A stretch of 64,000 nt of DNA from Phymorhynchus buccinoides (lineage: Eukaryota > Mollusca > Gastropoda > Neogastropoda > Raphitomidae): NCBI GenBank assembly GCA_017654935.2, contig CM065703.1, forward strand, positions 45,883,627 to 45,947,626, in the 5' to 3' direction. The notes beneath the pieces were generated by a model, which was not told the DNA's origin, ran no database searches, and saw only the letters and a list, made by a program, of their open reading frames with translations. Position 1 is the stretch's first letter. Each line of letters opens with the position of its first letter. A program made the position numbers and the translations under genes. Positions 55,534 to 64,000 of this stretch are shown here, one piece after another.

Positions 55534-56008
55534 GAGTGTGCAGACCTGTTTACCCATAAGATTTCACCATATTTTTGTACACATATTTGACAGAAATATG
55601 GTACATGGGGGGGGAGGGGGGAAATATGATAAAATTGTGAGCAAAGAAATCAATCATTTCTGATCATTGCCTGATTCGGGAAACAGGTGCGCTCCGTGTG
55701 TGTGTGTGTCTGTTGTTTCTTAATAAAGCGTAAATTGATGGTAGACTTTTGACACAGTATTTCCATAAGTTGTATATCAATAAATGTATGCATGTTTGCA
55801 CTGCAGTTTTTTTTTTGTTTTTAATTTTCAGGTCTAGTTTGAGTGAGCCTCCTATTTGTGAAAAAATATACTTAGTAAGTATTTTGGATTTTGAAATGGT
55901 CAAACCAAAGCCCAATTTCAGGTTAAGCAGGTCTGAGTGTGTGTGTCTGTCATGTCATTTAACGTCTAATCTATCCTCTAATAGTGATATTAGACGAGAT
56001 ATATATGC

Positions 56009-56106
56009 GGAGTCGTGTAGGGCGAGAGCCGCCGGGCAACACGGGGGAAAAACATTCATGTGCTCTCACCTAGTCTGTATGAGAGTATCGTTGTTTGTGA
56101 TTAGAT
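56009..56106 (+). pseudogene. Decayed third copy of the PFDN5 exon 2 end
   Basis: GGAGTCGTGTAGGGCGAGAG, CAACACGGGGGAAAAACATT, CTCTCACCTAGTCTGTATGA and TTGTTTGTGATTAG align with the exon 2 end and its intron start with about three-quarters of bases kept (visual estimate). In-frame stops exclude function. Confidence 0.65.
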
Positions 56107-56235
56107 AACTAGTCACTACTATGATTTTATTTCAAGTTACAGTACAGTGGTATCCAAACTTGAATTGAGAATGTGACTGTGGTCTATGTTTCTTCTTAGA
56201 ATTTTCATATTGTAACTATTTTACTCTTGTATAAT

Positions 56236-56380
56236 TGTGTGTGAGTATGTGCGTGCGTGTATGTGTGCGTTCATGTGTGTGTTGTGTATACAATGTATGT
56301 GTGTGTGTGCCTGCATGCATGCAGACGTGCATGCGTTTGTGTGTGCACGCGCACGAGTGTGTGTGTGTGTGTGTGTGTGA
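56236..56380. repeat. Imperfect (TG)n microsatellite
   Basis: TG with CATGCATGCA and CGCACG interruptions inside PFDN5 intron 2. Confidence 0.9.
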
Positions 56381-56603
56381 GGAAGTAAGAGAACGTTGCG
56401 TGCAATCATCGTGTTTATTTTACTTTCTAATGATTCATTATTTGTTTGCCTTTAATGTTCTTGTTATCAATGTAAAGCACACTGAGCTCATGTGAGTAAA
56501 AGAGCGCTATATAAATTCCCATTATTATTATTATTATTATTGCTATCGTGGGAAATGGCGTCTGCAACGTATTGCACCACATCCAGAGGCTCAAGCAGAG
56601 TTT

Positions 56604-57130
56604 GTTTAGCTTACCAAAGATAATAAAACGATGTACAGAGGAATCTCCCTTATAAGACCTTCAAAAGTCATCCAAAATTGGTATAGTTTGTTGTTTAGCT
56701 TACCAAAGATAATAAAACGATGTACAGAGGAATCTCACCTTATAAGACCTTCAAAAGTCATCCAAAATGGTATAGTTTGTTGTTTAGCTTACCAAAGATA
56801 ATAAAACGATGTACAGAGGAATCTCCCTTATAAGACCTTCAAAAGTCATCCAAAATGGTATAGTTTGTTGTTTAGCTTACCAAAGATAATAAAACGATGT
56901 ACAGAGGAATCTCCCTTATAAGACCTTCAAAAGTCATCCAAAATGGTATAGTTTGTTGTTTAGCTTACCATAGATAATAAAAAGATGTACAGAGGAAGAC
57001 TCCCTTATAAGACCTTCAAAAGTCATCCAAAATGGTATAGTTTGTTGTTTAGCTTACCAAAGATAATAAAACGATGTACAGAGGAAGCTCCCTTATAAGA
57101 CCTTCAAAAGTCATCCAAAATGGTATAGTT
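56604..57130. repeat. Six-copy ~88-bp tandem array built from a MITE half
   Basis: Each unit has TAGCTTACCAAAGATAATAA, AACGATGTACAGAGGAATCT, CCCTTATAAGACCTTCAAAA, GTCATCCAAAATGGTATAG and TTTGTTGTT. The ACAGAGGAATCTCCCTTATA part is the left terminus of the MITE at 55012. Array lies in PFDN5 intron 2. Confidence 0.93.
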
Positions 57131-57660
57131 TGGTCATAATTATATTCCACTTCGGTGTGTGCCACAGGCATCCAATATTGGATCCACTGCCAACTCTTTA
57201 TGCACTGACTTTCCAGTTCTTTACATGTTGGGTTCAGGGAGTAGCTACACAACTAGGTTTACTTGCATCCCTTTAATTAGAGGATCGCCTCAGTGGTTGG
57301 CTCTTTCTACCCACATGTATTACATTTTTCAAATCGCTATTTCCGCATTTTAATAACATCTATTTTACCTAAAATGTTCTTCATGTTTTCTTTTCACCTT
57401 GTGCTGGTTTGCTTAAATTGTGGACTTTTCGGCCTAGTACAGAGAAGACACCATTCTTTTATCAGAAATGTCTTCCTGTTGGGGTTGATCCACAAGATAG
57501 TGTTTGTTTACTGTTAAATTCGAAAGAGATCTCTCTATGTACTTGTCATACACTGTCTGTTCCCCATTGGGACAAAAAAGTAAACCAGCACAATCTTTTA
57601 CTTTTATTTTACACAGTTAGTGGTGTTTGTGGTTTCTTTGATCAAAAAACCCAACAACAA

Positions 57661-57763
57661 CCAAAATGAGATCTTATAAGGGAGGTAATTTTAATTCTTA
57701 CAAAGAAGGGCAATGTCTCAGAGAAGTAGGTCTTATGTGGGAGTCTTATAAGGGAGGTTCCAC
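57661..57763. mobile_element. Pogo/Tigger-type MITE, right half
   Basis: AATGAGATCTTATAAGGGAG, GGTAATTTTAATTCTTAC, GAAGGGCAATGTCTCAGAG and ATAAGGGAGGTTCCACTG. It matches the right half of 55012-55201. The left half is absent here but amplified at 56604-57130, as if one element had been split by the tandem expansion. Confidence 0.8.
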
Positions 57764-57812
57764 TGTTTTCATAACTAACGTGTTGAACTAGTGTTCCTTG
57801 ACCATCACCCAG

Positions 57813-57887
57813 ATGTATGTTCCCGGTCAGCTGAGTGATGTGGACAATGTTCTTGTGGACATTGGCACTGGATACTTTGTAGATATG
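57813..57887 (+). CDS. PFDN5: Prefoldin subunit 5, exon 3
   Basis: After acceptor ACCATCACCCAG come 25 codons in phase 0: MYVPGQLSDVDNVLVDIG, TGYFVDM, then a GT donor (ATG|GTCAGT). MYVPGxLxDVxxVLxDxGTGYxV is the central beta-hairpin of prefoldin 5, the segment that forms the double beta-barrel joining the six subunits. It follows directly from LVPLTSS of exon 2. Confidence 0.95.
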
Positions 57888-58079
57888 GTCAGTGTGTGTG
57901 TGCATGTACACGTGTGAGAGAGAGAGATCTATAAGAGAACAAATCTTGGCATGGTGTTGGAGTTGAACATCATGCAGTTTTCTCTGTGACTGTGCATCAG
58001 ATCTAGCATCCATAGACACGGAGCAGCCCTGAAAGTGGAAACTGTTGTCCACCAGGCTTTGTCTGGTAACTCTTTTTTT

Positions 58080-58138
58080 TACCAGCCAAACCAAAAGTTT
58101 TACCAGCCAAACCAAAAGTTTTACCAGCCAAACTAACT
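58080..58138. repeat. Three copies of TTTTACCAGCCAAACCAAAAG
   Basis: A ~21-bp direct repeat in PFDN5 intron 3, another example of small tandem growth in this gene. Confidence 0.85.
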
Positions 58139-58319
58139 GTACACATTTTTTGTAAAGAAACCACAGTATGGAAAATAAGGCAGATAACTTACCACAGGTC
58201 TATACTTGAACCAGGTTTTTTGTGGGTTTTGTTTTGTTTTTTGTTGTGTGTTTTTTTTTGGGGGGATAAAAGGAGGGGGGGGGAGCAGACTTAGGGAAAC
58301 CTAACTATCAATTTGGTCA

Positions 58320-58578
58320 TACCACTAACCAGGCAGCAGGATTTATCCCTGCTCTTACCGACTTTTTAACTGCTGTGGGATTTTTACGTGTGTAAAGTGC
58401 ACAGGTCAGACTAGCTTTAAGTCCCCATCCGGAAGGACTCGACGTTCAGTTCGATTTTCCTGTCTAAAATCTAGAAAGAAAGGCAGAGGCCGGGATTCGA
58501 ACCCAGGTCATTCACGCTACATTCACGCATGGAATTTGGCACTGCCGAACGTCTTAACCACTCTGCCACCTTTCTTCC
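58320..58578 (-). mobile_element. tRNA-derived SINE
   Basis: The minus strand begins GGTGGCAGAGTGGTTAAG, a full A box (TGGCNNAGTGG), and has GGGTTCGAATCCC, a full B box, about 60 bp on. A non-tRNA body follows with GAGTCCTTCCGGATGGGG, and the element ends near CAGGGATAAATCCTGCTGCC. The head resembles a class II (serine-like) tRNA. It is not a tRNA gene because the stem pairings are broken and the body is fused to it. It lies antisense in PFDN5 intron 3. Confidence 0.85.
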
Positions 58579-58665
58579 TTTTATTATCTTGATGAGAGAG
58601 AGAGGGGAAGGGGGGGGGAGATAATTTTAAACAGAATGCAGTGTGTTTGTGTGTTTATATTTCAG

Positions 58666-59303
58666 ATCCCAGAGAAAGCGAACAACTACCGTCATTTTCG
58701 GATTATAAGGCGATAATTTTTTCTCCAATTTCGACCTATGCACCATAATAAACGAGGGCGCCCTATTAGTGAACAAAATCGTGAGAAGAGAGGCAACGAT
58801 TGCCGTACTCAGTACAGTCTACTGTGAGTCAGACATCGAAAGTGGTCACGAGTCGCCGATACGACGAATACTCACGTTAAAATGCTTCAAAATCCCTGTT
58901 ATCGTCTGAGATACTGTCAAACAGATGCCATAACCCTTCATTGGATGTAAAAAGCATCGTTGGTGAGCTTAAAATGCCATAATTCTATCAGTTTCCGCGA
59001 AGAATTGTCCAAGCATATCAACAGGAAGCAGTACAAACAGAAGTTTGATTATTTGAAAGGGGAGCAAACTCTCGTTTATGACAGCAGTAATGGCGGTCGG
59101 TAAGCGTTTACAGGACGCGTACAGGCTTCAAAGTTTGACTTTCTTTTGCAAGGTGACTTATAAACGAGGGCGCCTTTTGCTTTAATTTTTTCAGATTATT
59201 CTTGAAAATTGCCCTATCCGCCTTATACACAGCAGCGCGTAATGATCCGATAAAATACGGTAGTTTGTGTGTAAAGTGGAGTTTATCACCAAACACAGAG
59301 AAG
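58666..59303 (+). pseudogene. Fossil copy of PFDN5 exon 4, split by a transposon
   Basis: TATATTTCAG then ATCCCAGAGAAAGCGAACAA (IPEKANN) aligns with exon 4 (TPEKAKD). After a 572-bp insertion the homology resumes as GTTTGTGTGTAAAGTGGAG, TTTATCACCAAACA, matching the [10 protein letters not shown] part. TA occurs on both sides of the insertion at the exact break. An acceptor-like polypyrimidine/AG is kept. It was probably a duplicated exon that died by insertion. Confidence 0.85.
58689..59260. mobile_element. TA-flanked DNA transposon remnant inside the exon 4 copy
   Basis: It starts CCGTCATTTTCGGATTATAA and ends GATCCGATAAAATACGG, imperfect inverted termini flanked by TA. An AAACGAGGGCGCC phrase occurs near both ends. 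Tc1/mariner-type target choice. The interior shows no transposase, only short frames. Confidence 0.8.
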
Positions 59304-59378
59304 TCATATTTGTATTGTTTTGCAACGCTCTTTACAATGTGTTTGGTAAAGCCTGTTTTCTACCTGTATTTATTCCAG

Positions 59379-59430
59379 ACTCCAGAGAAGCCAAGGACTA
59401 GCTTGTGTGTAAAGTGCAGTTCATCGTGAT
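59379..59430 (+). pseudogene. Second fossil copy of PFDN5 exon 4
   Basis: TTATTCCAG then ACTCCAGAGAAGCCAAGGAC, TAGCTTGTGTGTAAAGTGCA, GTTCATCGTGATTAG. The first part matches exon 4 (ACTCCAGAGAAGGCTAAGGAC); a deletion and a TAG follow. It cannot be used as a coding exon. Confidence 0.8.
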
Positions 59431-60060
59431 TAGCCTAATTGCACATTACAGAAGTATTCTGCGCGGAAACCCTTACGCAATAAGTTAAAGAAAGGATGGA
59501 ATGGGTTTCTGCGTGTAATGCGCACGCTCCTTCATAGTTCTTACTTCCAGATGTGTGTGTGTGTGAATGGGGCTTTATGCTACTTCTTGACGACACGAAA
59601 GGGCGATAATTTTAGGCCTGAACTGCCTATGCCACCTAGTGACGAGTCAGGAGCAGATGATTTTCTGTGGCTATAAACTACTACTTCTATTTGCGTGCAC
59701 AAATCAGCATTTTGTTTTAAGGTGAATTGTTTTAATGATTAATTGTCCAACTTGTAGCTAGGGAGTTTTACAATTCAGTCCGTGGTTGGGTGCATGAGGT
59801 ACAGAATGAATACAATTTGAAATATTTGCGGTTTCAAAACGGGCGTTCGGGTGTTTACTTTGTGTGAAACTACTACTTCGTGACAGGCAAGGACGATAAT
59901 CTCACGTAGATGGCGCATGCATCACAGTGCACGAGACAGGGGGGCAGAGAATTTTCAGTATAAAGTCACATTGCGGATGGGATTTTTTGTGAACATGCTC
60001 ACAGCCTTGATTCACAATGTTTATGGGGATGTTATGTATTACTGTTGCTTTGTGTGTGTT
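59431..60060. other. PFDN5 intron 3 remainder
   Basis: No gene. Two loosely similar stretches near 59570-59680 and 59860-59985 (CTACTACTTCGTGACAGG-like, GGCGATAAT-like, GAT/GAATTTTC) suggest one more old local duplication. Confidence 0.4.
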
Positions 60061-60070
60061 CATATTTCAG

Positions 60071-60176
60071 ACTCCAGAGAAGGCTAAGGACTACTTTGTG
60101 AGAAAGGTGGAGTTCATCACCAAGCAGATGGAGAAGATACAGCCTCTGTTACAGGAGAAATACAGGACTAAACAAG
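60071..60176 (+). CDS. PFDN5: Prefoldin subunit 5, exon 4
   Basis: Acceptor CATATTTCAG, then 35 codons plus one base: [42 protein letters not shown]. This is the start of the second coiled-coil helix; KAKDFF.RK..F...[10 protein letters not shown] is close to the animal consensus. The leftover G pairs with TG of exon 5 to give valine. The last 41 bases and the donor have been multiplied fifteen times in the intron. Only the first donor gives a full-length protein, because the frame meets TAA in the second copy. Confidence 0.95.
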
Positions 60177-61052
60177 GTGAGTTGATCAATGGAGATACAG
60201 CCTCTGTTACAGGAGAAATACAGGACTAAACAAGGTGAGTTGGTCAATGGAGATACAGCCTCTGTTACAGGAGAAATACAGGACTAAACAAGGTGAGTTG
60301 ATCAATGGAGATACAGCCTCTGTTACAGGAGAAATACAGGACTAAACAAGGTGAGTTGGTCAATGGAGGTACAGCCTCTGTTACAGGAGAAATACAGGAC
60401 TAAACAAGGTGAGTTGGTCAATGGAGGTACAGCCTCTGTTACAGGAGAAATACAGGACTAAACAAGGTGAGTTGATCAATGGAGATACAGCCTCTGTTAC
60501 AGGAGAAATACAGGACTAAACAAGGTGAGTTGATCAATGGAGATACAGCCTCTGTTACAGGAGAAATACAGGACTAAACAAGGTGAGTTGGTCAATGGAG
60601 ATACAGCCTCTGTTACAGGAGAAATACAGGACTAAACAAGGTGAGTTGGTCAATGGAGATACAGCCTCTGTTACAGGAGAAATACAGAACTAAACAAGGT
60701 GAGTTGATCACCAGGTGGAGGTACAGCCTCTGTTACAGGAGAAATACAGAACTAAACAAGGTGAGTTGATCACCAGGTGGAGATACAGCCTCTGTTACAG
60801 GAGAAATACAGAACTAAACAAGGTGAGTTGATCACCGGATGGAGATACAGCCTCTGTTACAGGAGAAATACAGAACTAAACAAGGTGAGTTGGTCAATGG
60901 AGATACAGCCTCTGTTACAGGAGAAATACAGGACTAAACAAGGTGAGTTGGTCAATGGAGATACAGGTTCTGTTACAGGAGAAATACAGGACTAAACAAG
61001 GTGAGTTGGTCAATGGAGATACAGCCTCTGTTACAGGAGAAATACAGGATTA
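60177..61052 (+). repeat. Tandem array of exon 4 ends and 5' splice sites
   Basis: A 58-62-bp unit holds GATACAGCCTCTGTTACAGG, AGAAATACAGGACTAAACA and AG|GTGAGTTG. Counting exon 4 itself there are 15 AG|GTGAGT donors (60176 to about 61000) and a sixteenth exon piece without a donor. Three units near 60700-60840 are longer (ATCACCAGGTGGAG). Copies are nearly identical, so the expansion is recent. Confidence 0.97.
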
Positions 61053-61641
61053 AGCCAGTCTTTTAGCCAGGGTAAACCAACAACAGCAACAATCTAAAAA
61101 CTGTTGATGTGTGAAAGAAAGAAAACGTTCATTCTGAAGCTGTTTGTGTCGGAATGATCGCTATACTTGTGCGATAGTAAAGCATTTTGTAGTCAGTTTT
61201 TGTAAGTTTTTAAAAACGTTTTAGCTTTTAAGCAAATTTCAGCTTTTTTTGATGGCTCAAGAGGACATTTTTTAGATAAAAGGGAAACCGTGTAAGAATT
61301 ACTTCTATTGATTTGTTCTTGTTGTCGTACCCTGGCTAAAAGACTCCAGGGATCATCCCAACAGCCCGAAGCACTTGAACACTATGGTACAAATGCATCA
61401 GCTAGGGATGAGAACATTACATGTGTGACCGTTTTTTTTATTACCCCGCCACATGGGCAGCCACACCCCGGACTTCGGAGGACTTATTAGTGAATGCAAA
61501 ATTAACAGAATATACATTTCTGTTTTTAATGCTATGTTTAAGGCTTTGATTACAACCAAAAAAAGCTTCAGCTTCAGGTGGCTTTGTCCCCTGACATAAT
61601 GCCTTTTCAGCTTTTGTTCATGAATCCTCATCCCATGCCTG

Positions 61642-61872
61642 CTAAAGTGCAACTTTGCCTTTGTTTCAGTGGTGCTAAAGTGCATCTTTGCCTTTGTTTC
61701 AGTGGTGCTAAAGTGCATCTTTGCCTTTGTTTCAGTGGTGCTAAAGTGCAACTTTGCCTTTGTTTCAGTGGTGCTACAGTGCAACTTTGCCTTTGTTTCA
61801 GTGGTGCTAAAGTGCATCTTTGCCTTTGTTTCAGTGGTGCTACAGTGCAACTTTGCCTTTGTTTCAGTGGTG
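61642..61872 (+). repeat. Seven tandem 33-bp units carrying the exon 5 acceptor
   Basis: Each unit is CTAAAGTGCAACTTTGCC, TTTGTTTCAG|TGGTG (with small A/T changes). Possible exon starts fall at 61670, 61703, 61736, 61769, 61802, 61835 and 61868. The unit is 33 bases and has no stop in the frame of exon 5, so every acceptor keeps the frame. Confidence 0.97.
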
Positions 61873-61941
61873 ATGGAGATGCTTCAGGCTAAAGTGCAGC
61901 AGCAGATGGCAGCCCAACAACAGCCGTCCGGAGCATCCTAG
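61868..61941 (+). CDS. PFDN5: Prefoldin subunit 5, exon 5
   Basis: It completes valine with the G of exon 4, then VMEMLQAKVQQQMAAQ, QQPSGAS and TAG. This is the end of the second coiled coil and a short polar tail; VMEMM/L.xKxQQL is conserved in the family. Read in the same frame, upstream acceptors would add 11 residues per unit (LKCNFAFVSVV-like), which are hydrophobic and unlike prefoldin, so the last acceptor is probably the main one. Confidence 0.93.
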
Positions 61942-62060
61942 ATCGTCCGTCTGCCGTCATGTGTCCGTCTTGGCCCCCTGACTCCTCCCACCCTCTCCTC
62001 CTCAGCCCGCCCTCGTTTTTCATTCGCCTGATTCAAATTGCGGATGTTGCAACCAGTAGT
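61942..62060 (+). other. PFDN5 3' UTR start
   Basis: C-rich DNA follows the stop. No AATAAA is seen before the MITE at 62061, so the true 3' end is unknown. Confidence 0.4.
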
Positions 62061-62190
62061 TTAAAGACCCACCATGTCACGTGTCGAAATCATGGTTTTC
62101 ACGTGTTTTCCATCTTATAGCAGGTACGAAATCTTAAGAAATCTTCCTAGCATAAGAGGGAATGTGACACGTGACGTGGGGGGTCTTTAA
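62061..62190. mobile_element. Palindromic MITE with TTAA ends
   Basis: TTAAAGACCCACCATGTCAC, GTGTC at the left and GACACGTGACGTGG, GGGGTCTTTAA at the right form an imperfect inverted pair. If TTAA is the target duplication this is a piggyBac-type MITE; otherwise simply a foldback repeat. Confidence 0.65.
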
Positions 62191-62317
62191 CGCTCTAAAG
62201 TTGTTTTATTTTTATTATTGATTTCCAAACTTGGAATGGTCATGAAACGTAGGAGGAACACAGAATTTGTATTGTCTTAAGAATCCATTAATTGTCGGTG
62301 TAGCACCTTTGCAATGT

Positions 62318-62784
62318 GTGACCTAGCACCACGAAAGGGACATTAAGTGTCAAAATGACCATTCTGAGATAATGGTACAGCTAGAAACTTCAGATAATTC
62401 TATTTCAAATAATACAAGAACCATTCTTGTAATGTTTTCCGTTTTAGAGTTATAAGCATTTAAATTTGGAAAGGTGACTGTCAGCCATTTTGAGAAATCA
62501 GTCTAAAGTTTAGCCTAGTTGAAGTCAGTCAAAGTAATTTTATTTCAAAAAGAAGAAAATGTATTAGTATTAGGTACTTTATAGTCACAGAGGCGTCTCT
62601 GTGAAATTCGGGTTGCTCCCACCTGGAGAGCGCGTCGCAGCCAGAGGCGCGCCACCCAATTTTTTTTTTAACAATTTTTTGCATGCGATTTTTGTCACTG
62701 ATGAGGGGAGGGGGTAAATTTTTACCAAATGACAACTTTTTCGTTGCCACTGGGTTTAGCGTATGCTAAGTGCATGGGCACATG

Positions 62785-62815
<31 letters not shown>

Positions 62816-63160
62816 TCCACGTTCAGACCATTAAGGCCTAGTGCAGAATGAGAGGAAAAAATCCCCTGTACCCAGGTTCGAACTCGGGTTTACTTGACAC
62901 GAAGCGAACGCGCTACGACTGTGCCACTCTACACAAATGCATCAACCTACTCGTTTAAAAGCACTTTTTGGAGTATTTAGAGACCATAACAAAGATTGTC
63001 CTTTATAAGTATGAAAGATGAGATGTTAGAGAGCACGAAAATACCCATAACTCAAAATTGATTTTAAAAACAATGAGATTTTTGACTTTGCAAGCCTGTT
63101 GTGAGAAACTAGCCCAGCGACTTAATGTCCCTTTCGTGGTGCTGGGTCACGTATTATCTT
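62318..63160. mobile_element. Element bounded by a ~35-bp inverted pair
   Basis: GTGACCTAGCACCACGAAAG, GGACATTAAGT near 62318-62350 is the reverse complement of ACTTAATGTCCCTTTCGTGG, TGCTGGGTCAC near 63120-63150. The enclosed ~770 bp includes a SINE and no coding sequence. It may be a non-autonomous DNA transposon later hit by the SINE. Confidence 0.6.
62745..62937 (-). mobile_element. tRNA-derived SINE with conserved central domain
   Basis: The minus strand has GAGTGGCACAGTCGTAGCGC (A-box-like), GAGTTCGAACCTGG (B box), then a body with GAACGTGGAGTCTTTCAGAT, GAGACGATAAACTGAGGTCC. The GATGAGACGxTAAACxGAGGTCCC block looks like the conserved core shared by several molluscan SINE families. It is a different family from the SINE at 58320-58578. 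Confidence 0.8.
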
Positions 63161-63207
63161 GGACCATTCTTCTATGCTGTTATTTTGCTTTTATTAGGAA
63201 CAGTTAA

Positions 63208-63553
63208 CCTCTTCACTGCCCCGTCACGGATATTTCCGTCAACTTCCAGTAACCTATAAACTGCCCCGTCACGGAAATATCCGTCAACTTCCGGTAACCT
63301 ATAAACTGCCCCGTCACGGAAATATCCGTCATAGGGTTATTCTGAGAGTTTCCCGTTTTCTATCCATACGCTTTTCGCAGTATGTTCGAATGCATGTGAG
63401 AGTGTTCTCAAATGATAGTATATTCAATTCCCTTTCAGAAAAGTATAGGGTATATGCACTTTTATTCAGAAACTTTTGCGATAGACTTAACAACCTAAAA
63501 CGGCTTGGCAAATAGTTGCGCTGGAACCGGAAATGGGCTTCGCAGTGAAGGGG
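63208..63553. mobile_element. piggyBac-type MITE (TTAA sites) with internal minisatellite
   Basis: TTAA at 63204-63207 precedes CCTCTTCACTGCC, and GCAGTGAAGGGG precedes TTAA at 63554-63557. The inverted ends start CC(T/C)CTTCACTGC, as in piggyBac-like elements. The left end is expanded as a ~53-bp unit repeated three times (CTGCCCCGTCACGGAAATAT, CCGTCAACTTCCGGTAACC). No transposase. Confidence 0.8.
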
Positions 63554-63557
63554 TTAA

Positions 63558-64000
63558 GTTTCTAATCCATTTTAGTTAATGATTAAATTTAAACGTTTAA
63601 AAAATAATTGTTAACATGCGAGGCTGTGTCGTTGGCTTTGGTTATATAAGCAACATAAATGACACTGAATTAAAGCAAGTTTTCTTGTTTAAAGTTACCT
63701 TTGTAAGACTGAACACGTTTTATTGCCTAATAATATACAGGCAAAGGGAAATAATTTTAATGATGAAGACTTTCGTTGGCATTGGAATGTGTGTGTGTGT
63801 GTTTCTGATTTTTGGTGTGTACTTTGATGTGAAGTTGAGAAATCAACACAAGGCTTTTTATTCGATTATTCATTTTCTCCTTTATACCATGTTTGGCGTG
63901 ATTGAGCGTGAGTTAGTTTGCATTTAATGGTAATTTGTATCATTTTCTGATGCTCATAATAAACTGAACAAACAGAGGATACTTTCTTTCTTGTTTGTGT
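63558..64000. other. No gene recognised
   Basis: A 103-codon plus-strand frame at 63616-63927 is hydrophobic in parts but has no recognisable domain and includes a short TG-repeat. A polyadenylation-type AATAAA lies at about 63958. Evidence is too weak to call a gene. Confidence 0.4.

Noticed and set aside
58500..58578. tRNA-Ser gene (minus strand)
   Set aside because: A and B boxes are good but the cloverleaf is not complete and a SINE body follows.
60177..61052. CRISPR-like or independent gene array
   Set aside because: Each unit is a copy of the PFDN5 exon 4 end and donor; no spacers.
61669..61941. Separate 90-codon gene
   Set aside because: Its end is PFDN5 exon 5 and the rest is repeated splice-acceptor DNA read in frame.
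62860..62937. tRNA gene (minus strand)
   Set aside because: Head of a SINE with a conserved central domain; no complete acceptor stem.
63616..63927. 103-codon hydrophobic frame
   Set aside because: No domain, poor context, includes a TG-repeat; not distinguishable from chance.

Overview
This is an animal nuclear genome window, most likely from a gastropod mollusc. That is an inference from three things: two large receptors of the GRL101 type (first described in the pond snail Lymnaea), molluscan-looking tRNA-derived SINEs, and (TTAGGG)-type repeats. Most of the sequence is repeats: dinucleotide microsatellites, 3'-truncated non-LTR retrotransposons, Helitron-like non-coding elements, MITEs and minisatellites. 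The only confident host genes are prefoldin subunit 5 (PFDN5) and a tandem pair of LDLa/LRR/7TM receptors. A possible short gene starts at 51008. I found no rRNA, tRNA gene or CRISPR array.

Layout. 1-1987 is the left arm of a large inverted repeat whose right arm is 52810-54988, directly after a 500-N gap (52310-52809). 2-4.3 kb holds retrotransposon tails and unassigned AT-rich DNA. The minus strand at 4397-4495 carries a clear PFDN5 first exon. 4.8-19.1 kb is microsatellites, LINE 3' ends, a 15-copy minisatellite (11.2-12.06 kb), MITEs and a foldback element with telomere-like arms (16.9-17.3 kb). 20.08-24.65 kb is a four-copy, ~1.2-kb tandem array with built-in palindromes. 24.8-35.8 kb is a graveyard of non-LTR reverse transcriptases and two Helitron-like elements. 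36.4-45.8 kb holds the two receptor genes, head to tail. 46-52.3 kb returns to repeats. 55.2-61.9 kb carries PFDN5 exons 2-5 on the plus strand, and 62-64 kb is MITEs and a SINE.

PFDN5 exon 1 points the opposite way from exons 2-5. Flipping the ~50 kb between the inverted arms would put exon 1 about 5 kb upstream of exon 2 in the right direction, with matching splice phase. So this is either a real inversion, an orientation error at the gap, or an inverted duplication of the gene running off the left edge. The gene has also been shaped by local duplication at splice boundaries. There are extra fragments of exon 2, two fossil copies of exon 4 (one split by a TA-flanked transposon), 15 tandem consensus 5' splice sites after exon 4, and seven tandem, all in-frame 3' splice sites before exon 5.

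The two receptors share one plan: CUB-like region, LDLa, C-type-lectin-like domain, more LDLa, LRRs, 7TM. The downstream one keeps the rhodopsin-class signalling residues. The upstream one has an intact reading frame but has lost the TM2 aspartate, the DR motif and NPxxY, so it looks like a non-signalling paralogue.
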